A stretch of 64,000 nt of DNA. Source: Anthoceros angustus. Lineage: Eukaryota > Streptophyta > Anthocerotopsida > Anthocerotales > Anthocerotaceae. The position numbers and the translations under genes were made by a program. How positions within the stretch are numbered: position 1 is the first letter of the stretch; every line of letters begins with the position of its first letter. The notes below the pieces were generated by a model. It saw nothing but the letters and a program-made list of their open reading frames with translations, was not told the origin of the DNA and did no database searches. Shown here piece by piece: positions 1-8,713 of this stretch. The stretch is from positions 1,054,001-1,118,000 of the forward strand of contig MU008164.1 in assembly GCA_010909165.1 (NCBI GenBank), read 5' to 3'.

Positions 1-434
1 CTGATTGTCGCAGTGCAAGGGTCTTGGTATTTGCTGGATTTCTCCTAACTCCGCGAGCTCGTAAAGCTGCCAGAGTCCTTCCTTACATGCATGGGTTAAG
101 GAGCGTTACTCGCCTCCGTGAGCCGAGTGAGACTGCTTGTCGCCGCTTGTCGCCAAATTTTATCACGTCCCACGAGTAAGAAGACGTAGCTACTTATGCT
201 CTTTCTGTTGTCCTTGTTGCCGACCCAGTCAGTGTCACTGAACCCCTCGAGTTGTAAATGTTGGTCCTGTTGGATTTGAGAATGATAGAGCAGTCCCATA
301 TCCGAGGTTGCTCTCAAATATCTGAAGATCCTCTTTACTACCTTCCAATGAACTTGAGTAGGAGCAGATAAAAACTTAGATAAAGCTCCCACTGAAAATG
401 CATGGTCTGGTCTAGTGCAGACCATTAAATACAT
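1..434 (-). pseudogene. copia RNase H domain, left-truncated by window edge
   Basis: The minus-strand translation shows the segment joining RT to RNase H (TRPDHAFSVGALSKF, then a VKRIFRYL motif) and the RNase H core around GFSDTDWVGNKDNRKS. Bases 1-95 continue in another frame with an EL-W-LYEL-ELG stretch and a CDNQ motif, which is the third catalytic region of copia RNase H. A frame change near 96-130 separates the two parts. In the family this domain degrades the RNA strand of the RNA:DNA hybrid. The C-terminus and the 3' LTR are beyond the window. Confidence 0.85.
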
Positions 435-494
435 TAAACTTCTGAGAGCGGAAGAATAGGGCAGCGCTTCGGTGCTATGATCATTGGCTTCATG

Positions 495-1425
495 TTATTG
501 ATCATCATCCTCAGTTAGCTTTTGGTTAGTTTCCATAGGTGTAGAAATAGGCTTAGAGTCTATCATCCTGTACTTAACTAGAATTTCTTGTATATATTTA
601 GACCGATGGATAAATAAACTTCTAGCCTTCCTATCTCTAACAATTTGAATCCCTAGGCAAAAGGAAAGCTCTCGACATGTGGTCATCGAGAATCGCTCAG
701 CAAGCATCATGCGAGTATTTTCTAGGATATGCTTTGAGTTAGACGTGAGAACGATATCATCGACGTAGACCCCTAGAACAATGAAGTGACCATTAAGTCT
801 ATTGATATAGATATTGCTATCTGAGCTTAGTCTAGTGAAGCCTAAGTCCTGAAGGGTGACATCTAATTTTTCATACCATTCAAGAGCACTTTGTTTGAGT
901 CCGTAAAGTGCTTTTAGTAATTCATAGGCATTAAACTGATTGTCCTTAACTTGTATACCTTCAGGTATTTCCATGTAGATCTTGTGTTTGAGATCGCCGT
1001 ATAGGAAGGCTGTTTTGGTATCTAACTGCATCAACTCATAATCATGGTGAGCAGCTAAAGCCATTAGGATCCTTAATGAGGTAATTTTAAGTACCGGGCT
1101 AAAAGTCTCGTCAGAGTCGGCCGTGTTTCATGAAAATTTTTAGCGACTAATCTAGCCTTGTACCTCTCTATGATGCCGTCAGCATTTAGCTTAATCTTAA
1201 AGGTCCACTTAGAGCCAACTAACTTCCTACCCTTAGGTAATGTAGTCAGTTTCCAAGTTTTATTAGCTCTTAATGAATCTAATTCTGACCTGATGGCTTT
1301 CTTCCAGTTCTCCTTTTCGAGCCAAGTGATGGCCTCCTGATAGCTAGCTGGAACAAATTGATCTATAGCTGCGGTAAGACAATATGCTAAAGTGTTTTTA
1401 GGGTCTCTCCAATTAGTAGGAGAGT
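495..1425 (-). pseudogene. copia reverse transcriptase domain
   Basis: Two minus-strand frames together cover the RT. Bases about 1140-1340 encode the N-terminal part (KLVGSKWTFKIKLNADG, then ERYKARLVAK). Bases 495-1064 encode the palm, with MQLDTKTAFLYGDL, then LYGLKQSALEWYEKL, and the catalytic GVYVDDIVL box containing the two essential aspartates. The catalytic motifs are intact, but a frame break near 1065-1140 separates the halves. Another short break separates this segment from RNase H. The domain copies element RNA into cDNA. Confidence 0.88.
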
Positions 1426-2099
1426 ACCTGTGTATTTTGAGGGCATTGGTACGCTGAGAGCAACTTCCCCTAGTGTCATTAGTGCTATCAGGTTGTTGTG
1501 GTAGATCGTCAATGGTGTCCTCAAAATCAAGGTCTTCCTATCCGGCATTATCTGTTATATTTGGAATATCAGAAATAGGATAATTATCATAAATATTTCT
1601 ACTTGCCTTTGGGGTGCCGGGATAATGTCGGGATAGGCCTTGACTATTGTGTGGTTGAGGTACCGGGGCTTCATTTGCCGTATGCGGAGGAGAACCCGCG
1701 TCCATCTGTGTATGTCGTATCCCGTCCGTGGCTGCCTCTGAGCCGTGGGGTGCGTTGGTGAAGAGATCGCCTCGCGGCTTGCTTGTGAGGTGCGCCGGCC
1801 TATTTGCAGCCATGGGGCTGCGGCCGATGCAGGTCGGCCTGATCCCTTGCGTGCGCGCTGTGGAGAGGTGTCCGCATGCGCGCCAGGCAGTCCGTGGACG
1901 TGCGCGCCTGAAGATGAGGCGCGCGCGCCCGCATTGTGGCCGCTGCTTAGACCGCCGTGGTGAGCGCCTGCAGGGCTGTCCGATTGAAGATTTGCTTGCT
2001 GGAAATGGGAGCCTCATGTGTGTAGACTGCCTCCGTGCTCGCCTCGCCCAAGCGCCCGAGCTCTGCCCCTCTCAATCCGAGGGCGTTGGCTGGACATAG

Positions 2100-3161
2100 A
2101 GCCCGAGGGTGGTGATGCAGGTGAGTCAAGGTCCTGTTCTTCGAAATCGCCGAAGATGAGGTCTGGAGTGGCCACCGCAGTCGACGGAAGGTGTCAAGCA
2201 GTGTGTGGCTGGAGGTACGGGCTGGGCTGGTGGGATCTGCTGGTGAGGCGTGGGGAGCATCGTGGCCGAGGTGCTCCGGACGGTTATGTCGCCTCGCCGC
2301 CTCTGCTTGTGCGGTGGTGCTCGAGGGACGCCACCGAGGATTGGCCATGTCTTTGACAAATAGGACATCTCGTGAGTGAGTGATCCGATGTGTCTGTGGA
2401 TAAATGAGCTTGTACCCTTTCACTCCGTCCTTGAATCCAATGAAAATATACTTCTGTGCTCGATTGTCGAGCTTTGTCTGGGTAGCCTTTGGGGTGTGTG
2501 CATACACTGTTGATCCAAATACTCTGAGTGTGGATAGGTCAGGTTTCGACCCTGTCCAGGCTTCGAAAGGTGTTTGTTGTGGTAGGGAGGAGATAAGGCT
2601 CCGGTTTAGAATGTATACTGCATGGGACATAGCTTTAGGCCAGTAGCTTTTGGATAGGCCTGCATGGATCAGCATTGATAGACCGCAGTCTTGTATTGTT
2701 CTGTTCATCCGCTCTGCTACTCCATTATGTTGAGAGGTGTGTGGAGTAGTGACCTGCCGGCTGATCCCGTGATCTGTACAAAATTGCAGGAATTGATTGG
2801 AGTTGAATTCACCACCTCCGTCTGTGCGAATGGTAAGTAATGCTTCTCCAGTTTGCTTTTCAGCCCAGGTTTTATAGTCCTTGAGGCAAGTAAAGGATTG
2901 TGCCTTGTGTTTCAGCAGGTAGAGCACTGTGAAACGGGAGTAGTCATCTATCACAGGCATGAAGTAGAGGTAGCCAAATAGTGATCTTTTGAAGGGGCCA
3001 CATAAATCAGTGTGAACTAGTTGAAGTCTTCTTGTTGCTCTCGTCGTGGGCCCTTTGGGAAAGGGAGAACGATGACTCTTGCCTAGGGAACAAGCCGCAC
3101 AGATTCCGAAATCTTCAATCCTGGGGAGTGGAATGCCTGCAGCTGCCTGGGTTTTTAACAT
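2100..3161 (-). pseudogene. copia integrase (zinc-binding and rve core domains)
   Basis: This is one open minus-strand frame of roughly 340 codons. It carries an incomplete zinc-binding end (CAACSLGKSHRSPF) followed by the rve core. The three catalytic acidic residues are visible: D in HTDLCGP, D in RTDGGGEFNS and E in HNGVAERMNRT. The conserved LRVFGSTVYAH and YIFIGFKDGVKGYKL segments follow. The HHCC histidines fall in the next segment (3174-3371), where the frame changes at about 3165. The frame then degenerates into a proline/arginine-rich linker at 1430-2100, the usual variable region between integrase and RT. Integrase inserts the cDNA into the host chromosome. This is the best preserved domain of the element. 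Confidence 0.9.
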
Positions 3162-3173
3162 GTCCTTCAGCCG

Positions 3174-3730
3174 CTAAGTGTGCATATGTCCGAGGCGTGC
3201 GTGCCACAAGTAGGACTGACTGATGCTGGTGGCTGCAAATAGGGAAGAAGCTTTGGCACCTGGAGAAGTTGTGACATTCAGGTGATAGAGGTCGTCGTCT
3301 TTCAAGTCCCCTGTGGCTATTAGGTCTCCTTGTGAGGTCTCAATAATGTAGTGACCTCCGCCAAAGCACATAATGTACCGGATTGATCAACCTTCCGGAC
3401 TGAAAATAGATTCTTGGTCAAGCCAGGTACCAGCAGCACATCTGATATTTGTAGAGTAGAGTTGGGCTTGACATGCAGGTCCACTGTTCCGTGGCCTGAA
3501 ATTGTGGGTTTGGTGTCCCCAAGGCTCACGAAATGTGGAGGTGTGGTGGGGTTGACGTGGCTGAAGTATTCACGGTGTGGTGTCATGTGCTGGGATGCCC
3601 CAGAGTGTATGTACCAGGTATGTTGACCATGTGCTGAGAGACATGAGGCTACTAGGGCTGAGGGTGGAGGAGTGGTTAAAGCAGGTAATTGAATCACTTG
3701 TGTGAGGAAAGCCCTTGAATGTCGCTTCAT
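3174..3730 (-). pseudogene. copia protease and GAG-pre-integrase region, copy A
   Basis: Minus-strand frames show the protease active-site neighbourhood (WYIHSGASQHMT), then FVSLGDTKPTISGHGTV, DVLLVPGLTKNLFSV and the pre-integrase motif SQSYLWHARLGHMH. The copia aspartic protease normally has DSGA at its active site; here the Asp position is His (codon cac). A short frame break near 3371 divides the segment, whereas copy B reads through at that point. It is the left copy of a tandem duplication. Confidence 0.85.
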
Positions 3731-3780
3731 GGTGAGGGCAAGTTGCCCTGATTACTGATACCGTGGATGGGCTGTGCAGC

Positions 3781-4190
3781 TTATCGTTTCCAACATTCTT
3801 CGTAGGTATGACCAGTGATCTTACAGTATCCACATACTGGTTTCCATGAAGGATTATAATTTCCACGTCCTCTGCTAGGGTAAGTGCCTCTGCCTCGATT
3901 GCTGCCTCTGAAATTGCCACGGCCTCTGCCCCTAGATCTGCCGCGTCCCGTGAAGAACGCCCTTGAGGAGGATTCGCCTATAAATGAGTTGCTGTATTTT
4001 TTCTTTCTAGCCTCTTCAGTCAGCATTGCGCTGATCACCTTGTTAACGGTGAGAGGTTGTACACCTTGTAGGGATTGGACTACACTAACCCAAGACTGCA
4101 AGGTGGATAATAGGAGAGTGCAGAAGATCCTCTTGATGGCGGAAGCTCAGAACTTTGTCATCCAGCTCCTAAAGTGCATGGTGTGTTGAT
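3781..4190 (-). pseudogene. copia gag C-terminal part with CCHC zinc knuckle, copy A
   Basis: The minus strand encodes a Gag segment with VVQSLQGVQPLTVNKVISAM, a short basic SRGRGRG-rich stretch and a zinc knuckle of the form C-x2-C-x4-H-x4-C (CGYCKITGHTYEEC). The knuckle binds element RNA during packaging. Copy A keeps a cleaner knuckle and Gly/Arg stretch than copy B. The frame breaks on both sides, near 3780 and 4100. Confidence 0.8.
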
Positions 4191-4376
4191 CCACTGGTCG
4201 GGCCTTGACATTCGAGTCCAAGAAATTTTAATAGTATGCACTGGTGCATAATGTCCTGAGGCGTATATGTCATGTAGCTATTTCAGCCTCTACACCGCGA
4301 TTTGCTGACGCTCCCCACCCTCATAGATTACATGAGGATATTTTTGGCCTGCTGGTTTTAACATGTCCTTCAGCCG

Positions 4377-4934
4377 CTAAGTGTGCATATGTCCGAGGCG
4401 TGCGTGCCACAAGTAGGACTGACTGATGCTGGTGGCTGCAAATAGGGAAGAAGCTTTGGCACCTGGAGAAGTTGTGACATTCAGGTGATAGAGGTCGTCG
4501 TCTTTCAAGTCCCCTGTGGCTATTAGGTCTCCTTGTGAGGTCTCAATAATGTAGTGACCTCCGCCAAAGCACACATAACAGCCGGATTGATCAACCTTCC
4601 GGACTGAAAATAGATTCTTGGTCAAGCCAGGTACCAGCAGCACATCTGATATTTGTAGAGTAGAGTTGGGCTTGACATGCAGGTCCACTGTTCCGTGGCC
4701 TGAAATTGTGGGTTTGGTGTCGTCCCCAAGGCTCACGAAATGTGGAGGTGTGGTGGGGTTGACGTGGCTGAAGTATTCACGGTGTGGTGTCATGTGCTGG
4801 GATGCCCCAGAGTGTATGTACCAGGTATGTTGACCATGTGCTGAGAGACATGAGGCTACTAGGGCTGAGGGTGGAGGAGTGGTTAAAGGTAATTGAATCA
4901 CTTGTGTGAGGAAAGCCCTTGAATGTCGCTTCAT
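4377..4934 (-). pseudogene. copia protease and GAG-pre-integrase region, copy B
   Basis: This is one 185-codon minus-strand frame covering the same protease to pre-integrase segment as copy A. It includes the same His in place of the catalytic Asp (YIHSGASQHMT) and ends at the SYLWHARLGHMH motif. It reads continuously where copy A is broken; for example it keeps GCYVCFGGG, which copy A lacks. The copies differ mostly by 1-7 nt indels and very few substitutions, so the duplication is recent or technical. Confidence 0.85.
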
Positions 4935-4976
4935 GGTGAGGGCAAGTTGCCGACATCGATACCGTGGATGGTCAGG

Positions 4977-5780
4977 TACTTATCGCTTCCAACATTCTTC
5001 GTAGGTATGACCGGATCTTACAAGATCCACATCGGTTTCCATGAAGGATTATAATTTCACGCCCTCCGCTAGGTAAGTGCCTCGATTGCTGCCTCTGAAA
5101 TTGCCACGGCCTCGCCTAGATCCGCCGTCCGTGAAGAACGCCCTTGAGGAGGATTCGCCTATAAATGAGTTGCTGTATTTTTTCTTTCTAGCCTCTTCAG
5201 TCAGCATTGCGCTGATCACCTTGTTAACGGTGAGAGGTTGTACACCTTGTAGGGATTGGACTACACTAACCCAAGACTCTGGCAAGGTGGATAATAGGAG
5301 AGCTGCAGAAAGATCCTCTTGGATGGCGAAGCCTGTGGCTGTAAACTTTGTCATCCAGCTCCTAAAGTGCATGGTGTGTTGATCCACCTGGTCAGTCTCG
5401 GACATTCGGAGTCCGAAGAAATTTTTAATAGTATGCACTGTGTGCATAATGTCTGTTGAGGCGTATATGTCATGTAGCTATTTCCAGGCTTCGGCTGCAG
5501 TCTCTACACCTGCGATTTGCTGGACGTTCCCTGACCTCATAGATTACATGAGGATATTTTTGGCCTGTTGGTTTTTATCTTCCCACTCCTCTTTCGGTGC
5601 TGCAGTGGCGGTGGCGGGGGGTTGTGCTGTGAGAACAGGAGGGTTTCCTACACCGCCAACATACGCCCAAAGCTTACGTTCTTTCAAAATTTCAGTGATA
5701 TGGAATTTCCATACAGCAAAGTTGTCTTGCTGGCCATCGAAGCGGTCTTCCTTCGACAGGCTGATTGAAGATGTGGCCAT
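4977..5780 (-). pseudogene. copia gag, N-terminal part plus copy B of the C-terminal part
   Basis: Gag begins at the minus-strand ATG at 5780-5778 (MATSSISLSKEDRFDGQQDN), followed by VWKFHITEILKERKLWAYV, the typical N-terminal gag domain of copia elements. The next frame (about 5447-5049) carries FFGLRMSETDQVDQHTMHF, LSAALLLSTLPESW and EEARKKKYSNSFIGES. The CCHC knuckle seen in copy A is eroded in copy B around 4985-5060 by several short deletions. Gag forms the virus-like particle. Confidence 0.82.
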
Positions 5781-5806
5781 TGTGGTAAGTGATGTGACTT
5801 AGTTGC

Positions 5807-6395
5807 TTAGAGGGTGAGGATTGTGTGCCTGAGTAGGCATGTAGTTTGTAGTTGGATAGTGATTAGGATTTTGTAGAGGTTGCAAGTGGTGGGGTTGGGA
5901 ACTATGTTGGCCTCTAAGTTCTGCAGTTTTTGGATTATGTTGTTTTGGAATTCTTCGATTTTAGGTGTTGGGGGGAGAATGTATAGGTTATCTGGTGAAC
6001 CTGGCACTATGAGAAGACAATTTTGTCTGCAGAGGTTGTGTAGGCTGCAGATTATGGATTCCTTAATTTGTGTTGGGTCAATTGGGGTGTGCACATCAAT
6101 TGTGGTTGTGAACTGTCTAATCATTGTGAATTGTTTTGTGCCTATTCTTGCATGTAGAGGAAGGTGAAGTGTATGTATGCTAGTCGTAGTCTCGTGGTTC
6201 AACAAAACCTCTGAGGTATAATTCTTCTGCGATCACAGGGAGGACGGAGCAGGTTCTGATCCAGGCGTAGTGCAGGAGGTTTTCATTGGCCTCTTTTAGG
6301 TAGCTCTGCTCTCTGTGGGTTCTTTGAATTTCCAGATTCTCAGAAATTCGATTTGCTCTTTGGAGCAAACGCTGTCTCCTCCGTAAGCCTGGCAT
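5807..6395 (-). other. leader of copia I with two overlapping small ORFs of unknown function
   Basis: About 675 bp separate the PBS from the gag ATG. The minus strand contains a 71-codon ATG-initiated frame (6395-6180), rich in Arg, Leu and Glu. It overlaps by 26 nt a 132-codon frame (6205-5807) in another register with no ATG at its start. A single frameshift at about 6180-6205 would fuse them into roughly 200 codons. No family is recognised and no zinc, protease or gag motif is seen. It may be a real leader ORF or chance. Confidence 0.4.
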
Positions 6396-6456
6396 GGCTA
6401 TAAGTCTTTATGTCTCATTATTATGTAGTGGAGATGTCAGGGGTGCTGTAGCGCCC

Positions 6457-6468
6457 GCTCTGATACCA
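6457..6468 (-). other. primer binding site of copia I (initiator tRNA-Met type)
   Basis: The plus strand reads gctctgatacca. The minus strand therefore reads TGGTATCAGAGC, the standard PBS of plant copia elements, complementary to the 3' end of initiator tRNA-Met. It directly abuts the LTR, whose minus-strand end is CA (plus strand tg at 6469-6470). This fixes the orientation and the inner LTR boundary. Confidence 0.92.
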
Positions 6469-6734
6469 TGTTTCGGTCGCATATGGACCTGGATCGATTG
6501 CTGTAGTATGGATTGAATAATTGGCTGAGCAGATGCGCTCAATACATGAGGGCTGTGCCCAAGCGTCATGTGTCTATAATCGTCTCGGTGTCGGTTCGAT
6601 ATGGTGCCTATTACGTATCTGCCTTAATCCGAATCGTGCTCTAAGGGCTAGTATGCTATATCTTAACAGTATGGTCTCCCTCCGTGAAGTAATCTTCCCG
6701 TGAAGTCTCCACCATGAAGCAATCTGGCTTTGCA
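6469..6734 (-). repeat. 5' LTR of copia I, inner part (outer end not resolved)
   Basis: The inner edge is set by the PBS: on the plus strand the LTR starts tgtttcggtcgc at 6469. No second LTR copy lies in the window, so the outer end cannot be found by comparison. I see no clear closing CA with a matching inverted end before the dispersed repeat at 6735. The LTR may extend further right and include that repeat. Confidence 0.5.
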
Positions 6735-7065
6735 GTCCCGTAAGGCCTAGATGGCTACTCCAAGCTATTTGCCTCAAAGGCCTAGTGACGATTTATTGAC
6801 GACATACTGACGGCCACATGGGTGCTTACGAGGATGTGCGAAGGCCGATGTTCTAACAACCCTAAGAAAGAAAACCATGTGTATTGCACCCTAAAAGGAA
6901 TCTAAACACACCTTCTGATGACATCGGTACACGAGGGGCAGGCCCCCCCGATCGATGTCGTCAAGTGTGTCACATAAGAAGTTTTCTCGCTATATGCGGC
7001 GGGAAAACTTCTTATGTCACCCTCGATAAAAACCCTTGGTGGCTCCATGACGACTTCGGTATTCC
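6735..7065. repeat. dispersed repeat copy A with two adjacent hairpins
   Basis: This stretch aligns along its length with 50815-51085, sharing blocks such as gatggctactcca, ggtgctt-cgaggatgtg, aagaaagaaaacc and ggaaaacttcttat. It holds two consecutive foldbacks. Hairpin 1 (about 6906-6971) pairs acacacctt..gatgacatcg with cgatgtcgtcaagtgtgt. Hairpin 2 (6972-7018) pairs acataagaagttttc with gaaaacttcttatgt, a perfect 15-bp stem around a 17-nt loop. There is no coding content. It could be part of an LTR, a MITE-like element or a non-autonomous transposon end. Confidence 0.75.
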
Positions 7066-7070
7066 ATAGT

Positions 7071-7329
7071 TGTCTACTTCTCGATATAGTAATGATTTTG
7101 CTGTCATTTTCTTTTTGATCACTTTGCATACATACTCTTACCTGGCATGTCTATTCATTCATTTATAAACTCTGACGGATACACTCATGCCAATAATGTC
7201 TACCATCTCCTACATTGACTTGAAAACGAGAGTTTTTATTGAGGTGAAAAAACGATGGGAAGAGCCCATCCAGGAGGGGATAACCAAAGGGGACCTAGGG
7301 ATCGAGGTGGAGAGGAGCAACTGAGCTCC
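7071..7329. other. spacer with no recognisable feature
   Basis: AT-rich to mixed sequence between the hairpin repeat and the non-LTR element. I see no ORF with family similarity, no terminal repeat and no RNA gene. The end near 7240-7330 may be the 3' untranslated tail of the minus-strand non-LTR element, but no poly(A) tract or target duplication is evident. Confidence 0.4.
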
Positions 7330-8054
7330 CTACCTAAAGTCACCTATTGCACCCACAATGTCATATGCAGGAAGAATAAACGGCATGCAAACTACGGAGG
7401 TAGAGGAAGATGCGTCACCTACTATCGCCACCTTGTGGTGGATCGTCGTTGAGAGCGCCCGTTGAAGGGCAATTGCAACCCGTTGTCGGAAGTATGCTGT
7501 GAAGTACGAGAGGGACAGCCTCGCACCGTGTCTGCGCGCATGGTAAGCTTTGGCACAAGACTTGACAAATTCGTCAAAGTCCTCAGCCATTGCCCCATAC
7601 GTTTCTAGTGCAAGTGGAATAAAGAGGTGGCCTGCTTGCATCTTGCTATATTTATGGACCTTGAGAGCCGCTGCTCCAGCAGCAGCCCAACCTCGACAGT
7701 TAGTGATGACCTGAGCAGTTCGAAACCTGGTCGCCATGGACGAGGTACAGGTCAACCCTGATTAACGACCTGTACGGAAAGTATACCCCCGCTCCCTCCA
7801 GGCCATGTAGCCGCTTTCGCGAGTGATGGCGAACATGACATCGCGGATGGCATCGTGAGTGGCAATGGGATGACCCCTGTAGGGACAACGAGCAAGGTGT
7901 ACCCCAGAATCATTGAGGGCAGAGCCGCACTCGCAAGTAAGGAGCGAAGAAGCCACAGGATGGAGGAGGCCAAGACGGAATCGCATCGCAGTAGTGAAGG
8001 TAGTTGGTGCGATGTGAAAACCCCGTATGCATGGGTGGGCCAATAGACGAGCAC
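7330..8054 (-). pseudogene. non-LTR element C-terminal region with Cys/His motif
   Basis: The frame at 8043-7762 contains CECGSALNDSGVHLARCPYR then a GHPIATHDAIRDV stretch, a Cys-x-Cys-Gly...His...Cys pattern typical of the end of some non-LTR polyproteins. The next frame (7755-7330) contains ALKVHKYSKM, FIPLALETYGAM, and FRQRVAIALQRAL near the end. A sequence like the last of these recurs at 33768-33930 on the plus strand, so the family has at least one more relic here. Frameshifts occur near 7750-7760. Confidence 0.68.
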
Positions 8055-8713
8055 CTGCGCCCTTCCCAGAACAACCGTGCTCTTGTGGACCTGGGGATGG
8101 AGGGGTCCTAGAGGATAGACTGGAAAGCCTGGCTGAGCTGCTTCTCGAGCATGGATGCCTCCAACCCCCTGAAATTATTAGTAATAAATGTCAAGAAAGG
8201 AGGGAAGTCCTTTTGAGCATGCACTGATAACATATCCCTAGCCTATCTCAAGGACATTTGGAGAGAGAAGGTTCCCTCTTCCACATTTGATACGAGATCC
8301 TCCAGAAAGGGCCTATCATCAGCTAAAGCAGGGGCAGAGAGGGCCCAACTGCCTAGGAAAGCCGCCGGGGAAGAGACCTCAAGCGAGAGCAGACCTATGC
8401 CTCCTAATTGCACAGGCAGGGACGATTGCCAGCGGGCCAAATCGCCTATAGGGCCCAAATCCCCCTGAGCCCATAATGTCCCCAAGAGTATCCATAATCT
8501 TCCAATCAAACCGCCACAGCCGGGACAAAATGGTCAGGGATGGAGGCAGCGTACGGACGAAGTAACCAGGGCTCCTAGCAAAACACGAAGAAAGAATTCT
8601 AAAGACCACATGTGCATCCTCCAGCAAAAGGAGGTCCTCGACATGGGAGAGGTCCTCTGCGAGAGCTTGGTTCAGGAAGCTCCCGATGAAGTCAGGGAAA
8701 CCGAAGGGGACCC

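Larger units (their letters stand above)
3151..5570. repeat. tandem direct duplication inside copia I (two units of about 1.2 kb)
   Basis: Unit A is about 3151-4354 and unit B about 4355-5570. They align end to end; the anchor tgtccttcag occurs at 3161 and 4364. The left border, the unit junction and the right border all carry ggttttt or a close variant, that is 7-8 bp of junction microhomology. Differences are mostly short indels, several removing CTG, CAG, ACT or AGT triplets. Confidence 0.88.
1..6480 (-). mobile_element. Ty1/copia LTR retrotransposon I, partial (runs off left edge)
   Basis: Reading leftwards on the minus strand the order is PBS (6457-6468), leader, gag, protease, integrase, reverse transcriptase, RNase H. 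Integrase lying before RT defines the copia type. The 3' LTR lies outside the window, because RNase H coding still continues at base 1. Reading frames are interrupted by short indels, and a 1.2-kb internal segment spanning the gag C-terminus to the pre-integrase domain is duplicated in tandem. As represented the element cannot make a complete polyprotein. The family assignment is certain; whether the breaks are biological or assembly errors is open. Confidence 0.9.

Noticed and set aside
6735-7065. Pre-microRNA interpretation of hairpin 2
   Set aside because: A 15-bp perfect stem is short for a plant precursor, and the locus is repetitive; only small-RNA data could support it, so it is left as a structured repeat.
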